In this document: positions 25,377-33,926 of the stretch, piece after piece
Numbering within the stretch: the stretch's first letter is position 1
Layout of the letters: each line of letters opens with the position of its first letter
DNA from: Iodobacter fluviatilis
Lineage (GTDB): Bacteria > Pseudomonadota > Gammaproteobacteria > Burkholderiales > Chitinibacteraceae
DNA length: 64,000 nucleotides
NCBI RefSeq assembly: GCF_900451195.1
Contig: NZ_UGHR01000001.1
Coordinates: 1,178,001 to 1,242,000 of the forward strand
Reading direction: 5' to 3'
Notes under the pieces: generated by a model
Databases searched by the model: none
What the model saw: the letters and a program-made list of their open reading frames with translations, nothing else
Told to the model about the DNA's origin: nothing
Position numbers and translations under genes: made by a program

Positions 25377-25760
25377 AACGATGTGACCGCAGAGCGCCAT
25401 TAGCTAAACCTTGATTTTTGCTAGTGAACGATGTAATAAATACAATAAGTTAGTGATGTTTTTATCACATCACACGCTGCGACCCGCGCCAATCCTCGCC
25501 TTCTCGGAAAATCCCATGCACTGTTTTTCCATCGCCTACGCAAAACAGACGTTGCACATCAAAACGCCAGGCAAAGAAAAACCGCCGCTGGATGATCCAG
25601 ATCGGCGGTTCGAGTTGTTATAAAAAGGCTATGTATGCACTAGCTCAGAACAGAAGCTCAAAGAAAACACGTTTCGCCCGAATTGAATGTCGATTCCACG
25701 GCAACTTACTTTTTTTCGACGCTTTTCGTTTGCCCCGCCTAGTTATAAAGAAATACATCT
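25377..25760. other. Intergenic, contains a terminator-like hairpin
   Basis: AACCGCCG...CGGCGGTT (25576-25611) preceded by GGCAAAGAAA resembles the hairpin at 13122-13164 and lies downstream of the leftward gene at 25761. Short frames here have no credible start signals. I see nothing else. Confidence 0.4.
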
Positions 25761-26642
25761 TCAATACCCCTTAATGTAGCTACCTAGCACTTTCCGCTCT
25801 GCCAATTCACGAACGGAGGAAGCAATTTCGTGAACTGGTAACGTGACTGGATACTGTGCAATACATCCATCGTGCTTCTCTCGGTGCCAAAGTCCAATAA
25901 ATGCACCCTGGATGTCTCCGAACCTCCCGATGTAATGCCCACTACCATCGGCCGCTTGACCGAACCGAGTATTGCTCCAGCCAGCGTCGCGCAGTAGCGC
26001 GGAAACTTCTGATTCAAGTCTTCGAGTTCCGTCATCGAACACCCATCTATCATCGTAGCTCGGTGGCAGCTGTGCTATCAAATCAGGAAAATCCGATGCA
26101 TTAACGTTGTTAAATCGTGGAATGCTATACCCTGCATTACTTAACAGAATTCTAAGCTGATCCATTTCATGATCTATGTCGTCAAGCGATATCACAGCGA
26201 TAGGATCACCTTCTTTGAGCATCTCTTCGAATGAATTGTTATGCAGCTTTTCCAATCGTTGATTAGCCAAATCGATAAACCGAAATAAACTGTTATTCAG
26301 CTCAACAAGATTATTCGGAGGTAGTTTCCGATCTGCTGATTTAGTAACTTTTAGACTCAGTAAGCGAGCGACCTCATTATCTGCCCCCGCTTCGTTGAGA
26401 TAAAACATGTTGACCGATCCTCGGCAGGACGCCCCATCAGAGTCTATGAACGAAATTGATGGTATCGCCGCACCAACCAAATGATCAACACCATAGCGAA
26501 TAACAGTAATCGGTCGAACTTCAGCCTTTATGAACTTTTCCCCTACAAAGCACTGCTCAACGTCGTATAGGGTGATGGGTAGCTCTTTACCTTCCAAATC
26601 GGCATTTGAAGCCTTTCTTGGCATATTCCGGTTGTTTTCCAT
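25761..26642 (-). CDS. Hypothetical protein (MENNRN N-terminus)
   Basis: 293 residues, not recognised. N-terminus MENNRNMPRKASNADLEGKE almost copies that of the gene at 13205. The middle has ISLDDIDHEMDQLRILLSNA; the C-terminal third (SEVSALLRDAGWSNTRFGQA, FGDIQGAFIGLWHREKHDG) appears as a separate alpha/beta domain. No membrane segment. GC content is higher than in flanking genes except near the start, consistent with an acquired body behind a resident 5' region. Confidence 0.6.
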   Translation of the reverse strand: MENNRNMPRKASNADLEGKELPITLYDVEQCFVGEKFIKAEVRPITVIRYGVDHLVGAAIPSISFIDSDGASCRGSVNMFYLNEAGADNEVARLLSLKVTKSADRKLPPNNLVELNNSLFRFIDLANQRLEKLHNNSFEEMLKEGDPIAVISLDDIDHEMDQLRILLSNAGYSIPRFNNVNASDFPDLIAQLPPSYDDRWVFDDGTRRLESEVSALLRDAGWSNTRFGQAADGSGHYIGRFGDIQGAFIGLWHREKHDGCIAQYPVTLPVHEIASSVRELAERKVLGSYIKGY

Positions 26643-26672
26643 AATTCGATACTCCTAAAAAAATTATGCGGA

Positions 26673-26705
26673 GTATCCCCAAGCGGGGATACTTTCCCGC
26701 GTGGG
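26673..26705 (-). promoter_or_regulatory. Two-hairpin leader of gene 25761-26642
   Basis: GTATCCCC-aagc-GGGGATAC (26673-26692), identical to the hairpin at 13469-13488; CCCGCGTGGG (26696-26705) is complementary with one mismatch. Upstream, an open frame from 26824 runs through the leader and is probably the truncated end of another gene. Confidence 0.6.
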
Positions 26706-26859
26706 TTTGTTTTAAATGCTGATCCAGAGCGATATGGAGCAGGGGATTCGAATAGATCGAGCCCTTTTTCATGCAGCTCGTGCGACCATTCAAGTGCCGC
26801 CCGCGTGTGACGGGTTAAAGGCATGAATTTGATATTCTCAAACGTAATAAATTGAGCGA

Positions 26860-27291
26860 TTAAGCTTCGTTTTGTAAGTCAAAATGAACACCACGTATTC
26901 CGTAGCTTTCTGTTTTTTCTCCTTGGCCTACGTCGGCCTCACAAAAACTGATGCAATCTGTGCAAAGGCCAAATCCGTTGTCTCTGCCCCACCATTGTCG
27001 CCCTCGTGTAGAGTTGCCGCAGCAACAACACGTCAAGGTTCTTGGTTTGTCAGTTTTAATTGATGTTGCTTCTTTTTGGGGAACGTCCCAATCAGGAGTG
27101 CAAAAAGCTACAACCATGAGCGCTTTAACTTCCAGGGCAAGATCTGATCTGTTTTTTGCGATATATAGTGCAAGCTCGTTTCGATTGCTATTCTCTGTCG
27201 ATTCAAGAACACGAAATACATCCGCTTCTTTTAGTTTCGCCAGTGAATCAGCGGCAATACTAATTGCTATTTCAAAGTTGAATGTAGACAT
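26860..27291 (-). CDS. Protein with ClpX-type C4 zinc finger
   Basis: 143 residues. The C-terminal part RTLTCCCCGNSTRGRQWWGR, DNGFGLCTDCISFC carries the CxxC-x~20-CxxC arrangement of the zf-C4 ClpX-like domain. The N-terminal ~85 residues are helical (ISIAADSLAKLKEADVFRVL). The finger usually mediates protein contacts. ATG 27291 follows GGAGAAAG. Leader hairpin and promoter element #3 (27708-27802) lie upstream. Confidence 0.65.
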   Translation of the reverse strand: MSTFNFEIAISIAADSLAKLKEADVFRVLESTENSNRNELALYIAKNRSDLALEVKALMVVAFCTPDWDVPQKEATSIKTDKPRTLTCCCCGNSTRGRQWWGRDNGFGLCTDCISFCEADVGQGEKTESYGIRGVHFDLQNEA

Positions 27292-27319
27292 TTTCTTTCT
27301 CCAAATATGAGAGACAAGT

Positions 27320-27344
27320 CCACAAGGGATCTTATCCCTTGCGG
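27320..27344 (-). promoter_or_regulatory. Leader hairpin of the zinc-finger gene
   Basis: CCACAAGGGAT-ctt-ATCCCTTGCGG: 11-bp stem with one wobble on the RNA. A further paired segment lies at about 27384-27416. Confidence 0.5.
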
Positions 27345-27437
27345 TTTAATTGAGTGTCAAATATGGGGTTGAAGTTACCCTCAATGAGAGAGTCCCCATT
27401 GGGTAGTTTGAAACGTAATAAAAAGATAAGTGGATAG

Positions 27438-27563
27438 TTATAATTGTTGTAAATTAGAATGAGCAGGTGTATTGGCGATTGATATATCAATACCTTTGCC
27501 ATCAAGACCTGATATTTTTGGTAATGAGAATACCCGGCAATTAGTGAATATGGTTGCTCCCAT
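27438..27563 (-). CDS. Possible 41-residue small protein
   Basis: MGATIFTNCRVFSLPKISGL then DGKGIDISIANTPAHSNLQQ and L. No good ribosome binding site (AAGAAACC), but it lies inside the leader of a polycistron, with a two-hairpin structure just upstream (27585-27625, CCTGGGGG...CCCTCAGG). Between promoter element #3 and the zinc-finger gene. Confidence 0.35.
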   Translation of the reverse strand: MGATIFTNCRVFSLPKISGLDGKGIDISIANTPAHSNLQQL

Positions 27564-27707
27564 GATTGGTTTCTTATAAACGGATCATGGCCTGGGGGCG
27601 ATGACCCTCAGGTGGTTAAAATATGGGCGAAAAAAAACGCCTGAACGGCGTGAGTGGAATTCGTGAATGTACAACGATGATTTATTTTTGTCATTTTAGA
27701 CAAAATA

Positions 27708-27802
27708 CTGTGTTTTTAGCTCGCGTCCAGTTCGCGCGTCATTCAAAATAATGATAAAGGCTAAAGTGTATTTATTATTCATGATTAATCGGGGTGGGTC
27801 AA
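27708..27802 (-). promoter_or_regulatory. Promoter element #3 (TTGACC-N17-AATAAT plus hairpin box)
   Basis: On the minus strand: TTGACC (27797-27802), 17-bp spacer, AATAAT (27774-27779), then TGACGCGCGAACTGGACGCG, AGCT and ACACAG (27708-27742). The box folds as CGCG-N9-CGCG. Homologous to 40368-40457 and 47015-47102. Confidence 0.6.
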
Positions 27803-27987
27803 TTTAAAATATACGATACCAAGGCCCCTTTGGGATTATATCTGCACTAGATGGGACGTTGCTGCTGTGGGCTGAGATTCTTAGGATTGAGAGCTGGCAT
27901 CGGTTTTTAGCACCTAACGGTAGGCTCAATTAAATCGAGCCTTGAGAGCTACCGCCAATTGGCGGAGCAAGAAAAAAGAGAGGAATT

Positions 27988-28638
27988 ATGTTTTTTGTGG
28001 AAAAACTGAAAAGTGTTATTTTTAATAATTTCTTATATAAAAATGTAGCATATCCAGGGGATTATCACCTGGCGTTTATTGAGGCGAGAGAGCGGACAAT
28101 AAATTTTGGGCTTGAAGTTGACTCTATATCCTTTAAAAAACAAACTTTTTTGTCTGATATGGAAAGTGCCTCAAAACTAGCTCAGGCTCTTAGTGAGTTT
28201 TATTTTGAAAATAAAATTCGTGCAGATGATGTAGCTGGGCAATGCTGGAGAATTAATATATTTATAAAAATTTTTTTAGAAGAGTATTTTGGGGTTCCTT
28301 TGGTTTTAACTATTGGTTATATTGAGGATTATCCTAATAACGTTTACTATAAAATGACTGAAGCAGAGATTGCAGAATTACTTAATTCCCCAGAGGGACA
28401 TAATGGGAATTATGCTGCAAATTTGCATGTATGGTTAACATTGCCTAGCATGGAAATATTAGACGTATCCTTTATGACTAGTTTTGGGAAGGTCAATAAC
28501 AAACCAGAATTGCTTGGTACTGTTGTCTATGGCCCACCAGAAAAATTAAGCACCCCGAATTTTAATTATAAACCTATGGTGCTAGGGGAGCACTTTATTA
28601 ATAGGGTCGGTTTAAATAATGCTTTTATAACTTTTTGA
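27988..28638 (+). CDS. Possible transglutaminase/papain-fold protein
   Basis: 216 residues. AGQCWRINIFIKIFLEEYFG (Cys ~86), then LHVWLTLPSMEILDVSFMTS (His, then Asp) give a Cys-His-Asp order typical of transglutaminase-like cysteine enzymes; the family is not recognised. No signal peptide. GAGAGG lies five bases before ATG 27988. A perfect palindrome CCGCCAATTGGCGG stands at 27951-27966, just upstream, perhaps an operator. Confidence 0.45.
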   Translation: MFFVEKLKSVIFNNFLYKNVAYPGDYHLAFIEARERTINFGLEVDSISFKKQTFLSDMESASKLAQALSEFYFENKIRADDVAGQCWRINIFIKIFLEEYFGVPLVLTIGYIEDYPNNVYYKMTEAEIAELLNSPEGHNGNYAANLHVWLTLPSMEILDVSFMTSFGKVNNKPELLGTVVYGPPEKLSTPNFNYKPMVLGEHFINRVGLNNAFITF

Positions 28639-28666
28639 TAATTAAGCGGGTAGGATCGTTATGTAA

Positions 28667-28828
28667 TCGCTAGTGCTAGATCACGGCTGGCGGCCAAGGC
28701 GCAACAACCTTTAGTGTTAGATCCAAGAGCGCGAGCGGCAGCCTTTTCGCAAGTAGGCGTAGTAACGGTAGGGAAAAGTCAGCCCTTTTTATTGGATGCC
28801 TCGCCAGTTAACTTGGCAAACCTATAGC
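28667..28828 (+). pseudogene. C-terminal gene fragment, GC-richer
   Basis: An open frame without start reads RLAAKAQQPLVLDPRARAAA, FSQVGVVTVGKSQPFLLDAS, PVNLANL and a stop. Composition is clearly different from the AT-rich flanks. It looks like the tail of a deleted gene; I cannot name the family. Confidence 0.35.
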
Positions 28829-28971
28829 AAAATAAAAGAAGTTAAAGTACCGCCAAATATGAAATTTTAGGGGGAGGGTAATATGAGGCATGTGATAGGA
28901 GAAGTGGTAATGCCTGTATCTTTTAGCACCGGACCTTTTAAATTTATAACCATTTTTAGAGGAAAGTTTGC

Positions 28972-29736
28972 GTGGGTGACTATGTATTGTTCCAAATGTA
29001 TGGACCTTTTAGGCAGTCGTTAATTGATGAGCATCTCTTTTATATAGAGCAGGCACAGAAGCGTTTACTGTCTCAATTTACTGATATTGAAAAAGAAGCA
29101 GATAGTGCTGCTGAAGAATGGTTAAATCAGCACAAACATTATTTTGATCCAGACCGTGATGATCCAGGGAGCTTTTATGAGACAGCTAATAACGCTGGCA
29201 TTGAGTTTTACCGGTTGCTTAGTGATATGCGGAATCAAACTTATTTAAATGTTGTTGCTGGTATGTTTCATGAGTGGGACAAAAAATTACGTAGCTGGTT
29301 GGTGGGTGAAGTTCATCACTGGCATTTGGGAGAGAAAGCCGCATTTAAAATCTGGGCAGCAAATTTTAGTGAGATTTTTGATCTGCTTGAATGTTTTTCA
29401 TGGCCCGTTCGGACTACAGAATATTTCGGAAAACTTAATGCTTGTCGTTTAGTGGTTAATGTTTATAAGCATGGGGAAGGGAACGCCTTTGCTGATCTAA
29501 AGCGGGATCATCCAGAATATTTGAGTAGTTTTGCGGAGGAGTTGTCATGGTATCGGATGGTTAATCATACGCATCTTTTAGTTAATGATACGCAACTTCA
29601 GTCATTCTCTGATGCAATAGTGGCATTTTGGCAAGGAGTACCTGAAAATACTTTTGAATCAAAAATATATGAATTACCAAGTTGGCTTTGCAATGCTCTT
29701 TCAAAAGATCACGAAGTAACTAGGAGAAAAAAATAG
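28972..29736 (+). CDS. HEPN-like helical protein, defence candidate
   Basis: 254 residues from GTG 28972, with AGAGGA upstream. All-helical; FGKLNACRLVVNVYKHGEGN carries the 'N-x-x-K-H-G' pattern seen in HEPN-type helical proteins (nuclease or nucleotide-binding toxins). Strict RX4-6H is not met (R..N..KH spacing is longer), so activity is doubtful. Same strand as, and 134 bp before, a PD-(D/E)XK protein. Role in phage defence is a hypothesis. Confidence 0.4.
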   Translation: MGDYVLFQMYGPFRQSLIDEHLFYIEQAQKRLLSQFTDIEKEADSAAEEWLNQHKHYFDPDRDDPGSFYETANNAGIEFYRLLSDMRNQTYLNVVAGMFHEWDKKLRSWLVGEVHHWHLGEKAAFKIWAANFSEIFDLLECFSWPVRTTEYFGKLNACRLVVNVYKHGEGNAFADLKRDHPEYLSSFAEELSWYRMVNHTHLLVNDTQLQSFSDAIVAFWQGVPENTFESKIYELPSWLCNALSKDHEVTRRKK

Positions 29737-29870
29737 TACTGAATGGCTGTGCTAAATTATTTTAAAAACACTCTGAGAGTGGCACCGCACGATTTAATTT
29801 GGGCCGGTTTTATTGTTTGCACTAACAATGAGAATGAAATTATCATTGAGAAAAAGAAAGGTTGAACTCA

Positions 29871-31313
29871 ATGTACTATGTCCACTATAAGCCACTACGC
29901 AATATGCTGCGCACCTATAGCCTGCATTCGGCTTTATATCAAGTCTGGTATCGGGGGACTCGCATCGGAAAACCCGATTCACGTTATAGGCCTGATGCTT
30001 CGACTAACATTCCTTATGATTGGGAATTAGAACTTCTTGCCAGAGAGATTATTCTTAATAGCCAAGGTGGCATAGTGCCACGGCAGAATGATCATGCGCA
30101 ATTCCCTATTGATCGCGGAATAAGCCATGTCCGAAGGATCGCGGAAGCTATTTCTGAAGTATCGGTTAAGTCGCCGGATGATGCTTTACGGGCCGCCCAT
30201 GCTTTGATACACCAACAAATACCTTGGCAGGACGATGATCTATTATCTCGGATGGCACGTTACGCGAGAATAATGCAGTTTGACCAATTGAAAAATCTAG
30301 TTGAAGCCAAAATTGGCCTAACTATTCGTGATTTATATACTATTGGGTTTGCTGTTGCTGGCGCAATTGATAAAAATCCTTGTGTCGTGGCTTCTTCATA
30401 TTCGAATGCGCCAGGTATTGCACAGGGGGCAGAAAAGGCTTTTTTTAGACTGGTTGCGGCCGATCTAAATGAGCTTCGTCAGACCACTAAAGAAAACCAA
30501 ATCTATGATCGGCGATGGGCCTTTTCCTTCAATCCATTAAGAGCGAAACCGCTGATTTTTGACTCACAACAGCCGGATCTACTCATGGGTATCAGTGAAA
30601 AACTGCTGATTTGGAGAATTACTGATGGGCTGTATTACGATATATGTAAATTAAAAGGTTTTTCAGTGGGGTGGGGAGCTGCTTTTGAGAAATATATCGG
30701 TGATGTCCTCACTGCTGCACTATCTGGGTCAGGTTTTACTGTCCTTTCTGAACAGCCCTATTTTCCAAAACCGAGTGAAAGACATGACGGGGCCGACTGG
30801 ATAATTAGTGATGCGACTGGCCATGTGTTCATAGAATGTAAGACCAAGCGGCTGAAGATTGAGGCCAAAATGGATTTTTATGATATAGCGCTGAACGAAG
30901 AAATAGATACGCTAGCCAATTTTTTTCTTCAGAACTATAAAAACATTCAGGATGCACGCAATCAATTATTGCCTGATTTCGAGATGAATGGCTTGCCGGT
31001 GTTTTGCGTAGTTGTTACTTTGGAAAATTGGAGAGCGCAACACCCTATGATTAAAGATAATTTGGATGCCTTGATACGACAAAAAGTCGCGATGGCAAAT
31101 TTGCCTATATCGATTGTAGATGACTGCCCTTATTTGCTATTTAACGCGCAACAGTTCGAAAAGCATATGCAAGACGTCGCAAGGCATAATATTCAGAGTA
31201 CTTTTTTGCCAAAGAGTGAATTCTGCAAAGGCCCATATCGGCACTTGTTTCCTGGTACTTTGACTGCATTATTGCCATTTTTGGATAGTATGCCCGATAG
31301 CACTCAACTTTGA
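29871..31313 (+). CDS. PD-(D/E)XK nuclease-domain protein
   Basis: 480 residues from ATG 29871 (AAAGG upstream). Residues ~265-330 form a restriction-endonuclease-like core: GAAFEKYIGDVL (E273), GADWIISD (D309) and VFIECKTKRL (E322-x-K324). The N-terminal ~250 residues are helical and unrecognised, perhaps a target-recognition or regulatory part. No membrane segment. Followed by a terminator. A stand-alone plasmid nuclease with an unknown sensor domain suggests a defence function, possibly with the preceding HEPN-like gene. Confidence 0.6.
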   Translation: MYYVHYKPLRNMLRTYSLHSALYQVWYRGTRIGKPDSRYRPDASTNIPYDWELELLAREIILNSQGGIVPRQNDHAQFPIDRGISHVRRIAEAISEVSVKSPDDALRAAHALIHQQIPWQDDDLLSRMARYARIMQFDQLKNLVEAKIGLTIRDLYTIGFAVAGAIDKNPCVVASSYSNAPGIAQGAEKAFFRLVAADLNELRQTTKENQIYDRRWAFSFNPLRAKPLIFDSQQPDLLMGISEKLLIWRITDGLYYDICKLKGFSVGWGAAFEKYIGDVLTAALSGSGFTVLSEQPYFPKPSERHDGADWIISDATGHVFIECKTKRLKIEAKMDFYDIALNEEIDTLANFFLQNYKNIQDARNQLLPDFEMNGLPVFCVVVTLENWRAQHPMIKDNLDALIRQKVAMANLPISIVDDCPYLLFNAQQFEKHMQDVARHNIQSTFLPKSEFCKGPYRHLFPGTLTALLPFLDSMPDSTQL

Positions 31314-31358
31314 ATGATTTGAGGTAAAAGAGGTTCAGTGTATTAATTAGATAATGAA

Positions 31359-31387
31359 GCTCAACCTGCGGGTTGGGCTTTTTTTAC
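31359..31387 (+). terminator. Terminator after the nuclease gene
   Basis: GCTCAACC-tgcg-GGTTGGGC followed by T7. Confidence 0.8.
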
Positions 31388-31682
31388 GCCGATATCTAAT
31401 CGTTTTTCTTTACTTGTATTGTGACTAAGTGCGTAACGTGACAGGAATAATTCATGCTCAAATGTCCCATAATAATCGTTATGGGGCATTGATAAATCAA
31501 TTCATGTAAATATGCATGAATTACATGATAATTCATTTATTTTTACATCTATGGCTTTTGGGCCTTCTTTGCCCATTGTGTGCAAAAAAACATGCTGTAT
31601 TCTGTATTTGTATTGCAAAGCGAATGAGTTTTGCTTCAAACCAAGTGGTTTTAAAGATTGATGGTCTAAAAGGAATAATTTT

Positions 31683-31979
31683 ATGGCGTGGGAATCAACT
31701 GGAGTGCTACCTCTGTTGTCAGAAAATTTATACGGGTGGCCACAGTCAAAGCCCGTGTTGGCTTTTTTGAAAGGAGGCAGAAAAACGGTTGTGATATGTA
31801 GCTGTCCAGACGAAGACGATCCGCATTTTGTTCGGTGGGTTGAAGATAATTCTGATGGGTTGGATGTGAGCCGCGATGTGCTCAGCTGGTGCTCTTTGCC
31901 TGCGGATCCTCCGGCGAATTTGATTGCCTGGATGACCTCTTCTTCTTTGTCACAAAGTAATTGCTTGGTGCAACGCTAA
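31683..31979 (+). CDS. Small hypothetical protein
   Basis: 98 residues, not recognised: MAWESTGVLPLLSENLYGWP, then FLKGGRKTVVICSCPDEDDP and a Trp/Ser-rich tail. AAAGGA precedes ATG 31683. Its stop is directly followed by the start of the DUF4942 gene (TAAATG), so translation is coupled. A hairpin ATGTCCCATAA/TTATGGGGCAT at 31460-31489 lies upstream. Confidence 0.6.
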   Translation: MAWESTGVLPLLSENLYGWPQSKPVLAFLKGGRKTVVICSCPDEDDPHFVRWVEDNSDGLDVSRDVLSWCSLPADPPANLIAWMTSSSLSQSNCLVQR

Positions 31980-32786
31980 ATGAACTTAATTCCTAGTGCG
32001 AGTCTTGAAAAAATGCTGCTACAGCGTAGCGCTGTGATTGAGCGCCTAACAGAGGCGCATCGTCTGCTTTGCGAAGCCGCTGAGTTGGCCGGTGAAGCTC
32101 ATTTGGGGGACTTATCAGATTTGCTAGTTTTAGAGTCTAAGTATTCGAATCATATGCCAAGCCAGCATCGCTTACTGGAATGCGGGGTTGAGTCACTGAT
32201 TAGGGTGTTGGATATTAATGGTTGGCGTTATTTGATGAATGAATCTGGAATTCGTTCGTTTATGGATAGCTCCGCTCGTGAGCAGTGGGAGGATCAATTA
32301 CGAAAAGGAGTTGTTGTTCCCCTAGATAGAAATGCGATTGAGTCCACATTTAATTCTCTTTATGCTCAAAGGCAGGAAATGTTAGAACGTGGTGTGATTC
32401 AATTATTCAAGAATTTGTCGTGGGACCATAAAACTAATCAGCCCTTCAAGTTTGGGAATAAAATAATAATTAACTACTTTAGCTCTACTATGTGTGGAAA
32501 ATCTCTTTATATCAGAAGTGAAGCAACAAATAAGTTGGATGATTTAATGAGAGTCTTTTGTAAACTATGTAATCGGCCAGAACCAGATCATCGGCATGCA
32601 ATGAGCTACTTGATTGGGAATCAAGAAAGGAGTGGGCAAAGATTCTTTCAGAATGATTTTTTCTCTGTTCGCTGGTTTAAAAAAGGCACGGCGCATATTG
32701 TTTTTTTGCAGAAAAATTTAATTGATAAACTCAATGATATTTTAAGCAAGCACTACCCTTTTGCTCTGCCTAATGCTTGTTTATAA
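31980..32786 (+). CDS. DUF4942 domain protein
   Basis: 268 residues. The C-terminal two thirds (LERGVIQLFKNLSWDHKTNQ, PFKFGNKIII, KLDDLMRVFCKL, FFSVRWFKKGTAHIVFL, IDKLNDILSKHYPFALP) match DUF4942, a domain of plasmids and phages often next to or fused with DNA methyltransferases; molecular function unknown. No methyltransferase part here, but a solitary methyltransferase lies at 37577. Start directly abuts the previous gene. Confidence 0.75.
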   Translation: MNLIPSASLEKMLLQRSAVIERLTEAHRLLCEAAELAGEAHLGDLSDLLVLESKYSNHMPSQHRLLECGVESLIRVLDINGWRYLMNESGIRSFMDSSAREQWEDQLRKGVVVPLDRNAIESTFNSLYAQRQEMLERGVIQLFKNLSWDHKTNQPFKFGNKIIINYFSSTMCGKSLYIRSEATNKLDDLMRVFCKLCNRPEPDHRHAMSYLIGNQERSGQRFFQNDFFSVRWFKKGTAHIVFLQKNLIDKLNDILSKHYPFALPNACL

Positions 32787-32836
32787 TTGGTTTTTTTCTA
32801 TATTAGTAACATTCTGAATAGTGGTTTAAGAGCAAA

Positions 32837-33274
32837 ATGAATCCATTTAAGAAAAAACAAAAAAAGCTTATTTCTTCTGAATTATACAATAATTTGGTTG
32901 TTCCTATTTTTATGGCCTTAGAAATGTATTCGAGTGGGCAAATGGGACCAGCTCACTTTGATAAAATACTTCTATGTTTTCATGTTACGGAAAAAATCAG
33001 GAAAAACACACATCTGCCTTTATTACGCAGAAAATATTTAGATGACCTGAAATCAATACTTTTTGAATTACATGCACAGTACAAACAAAATGGTTTTTTT
33101 ATTTATGATGAAAATATAGATTATTTAATGGGGAAGGCGGTTGTGAACTTATGTAATCAATGGCGTTTTCTTCCTGAAGAAACTCTGCTCTATGCGATGT
33201 TGGATGTTATTGAACAGAGCCAATTAAAAAATGCTGGATCTTCTCAATTCTCTAAAGTCGTGACCCATGCCTAA
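32837..33274 (+). CDS. Hypothetical protein
   Basis: 145 residues, basic N-terminus (MNPFKKKQKKLISSELYNNL), then helical. Not recognised. Its last bases overlap the start of the KfrA-like gene by eight, so the DUF4942, this gene, the KfrA-like gene and the integrase form one operon. Confidence 0.6.
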   Translation: MNPFKKKQKKLISSELYNNLVVPIFMALEMYSSGQMGPAHFDKILLCFHVTEKIRKNTHLPLLRRKYLDDLKSILFELHAQYKQNGFFIYDENIDYLMGKAVVNLCNQWRFLPEETLLYAMLDVIEQSQLKNAGSSQFSKVVTHA

Positions 33275-33926
33275 TGCAGAACTAGAACTCACTAATACGC
33301 GCTCTAAAGCCGCGGCTATTTTAGATGATATGTTTTTTAAGCAGCATGAATTACCCTCAAGCATCACAAAGTTGCGTCAGCTTTTGGGCAACTCAGGATC
33401 TAATACGGTGCTGCAAGGCGTGCTTAATGAATGGAAAGAGTCTCTTGGGTTGCGTGTGTCTCAGCAACTACAGCAGCCCCCTCTCCCTAGTCCTCTAATC
33501 GCACCAATTTTAGCTGTGTGGGACGCTGCACTGCATTCAGCCTCTGTGATCACTCATGAAAAATTGCAGGCGCAGTTTGATGAGGCAGAACGAATAAAAC
33601 GATCGGCGGAGGAGCAAGTGGCCGTTATGAGTAAAAGGCTGGATGAATTACAAATCGAAGCTCGGGATTACAGCCATAAACTTGAGCAATCTACCCAGTA
33701 CTTAGCCTTGGCCACACAGCGTGGTAATGAACTGAGCTCGGATCTTGCTCATGAACGAGCCAGGTTAGACGGTGCATTGGAAAAGATAAGCGCGATGAAT
33801 GAGCAGGCTCAGCAAGACAATATCCGGCGGAATGAGTTGGAATTGAAGTGCCTGCGGCTTGAACTTGCAGCTGAGCAATTGGTTGTCAAGCCTAGAGCCG
33901 GGGCTGTTGCGGGCGGGATTGAATGA
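33267..33926 (+). CDS. KfrA-like DNA-binding coiled-coil protein
   Basis: 219 residues. N-terminal ~90: SKAAAILDDMFFKQHELPSS, ITKLRQLLGNSGSNTVLQGV resembles the KfrA_N plasmid replication-region domain; residues ~100-205 form a long coiled coil (AQFDEAERIKRSAEEQVAVM, RLDELQIEARDYSHKLEQ). KfrA proteins are nucleoid-like plasmid regulators linked to stability. It overlaps the following integrase gene by four bases (ATGA), an arrangement suggesting that it assists or controls the recombinase. Confidence 0.75.
   Translation: MPNAELELTNTRSKAAAILDDMFFKQHELPSSITKLRQLLGNSGSNTVLQGVLNEWKESLGLRVSQQLQQPPLPSPLIAPILAVWDAALHSASVITHEKLQAQFDEAERIKRSAEEQVAVMSKRLDELQIEARDYSHKLEQSTQYLALATQRGNELSSDLAHERARLDGALEKISAMNEQAQQDNIRRNELELKCLRLELAAEQLVVKPRAGAVAGGIE

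Noticed and set aside
26543-26824. 93-codon ORF through the leader of gene 25761-26642
   Set aside because: It reads through the conserved leader and overlaps the real gene out of frame; at most the 5' part is a truncated gene.
31516-31770. 84-codon ORF overlapping gene 31683
   Set aside because: Overlaps a gene with a better ribosome binding site and coupled downstream start; composition is Cys/Leu-rich noise.
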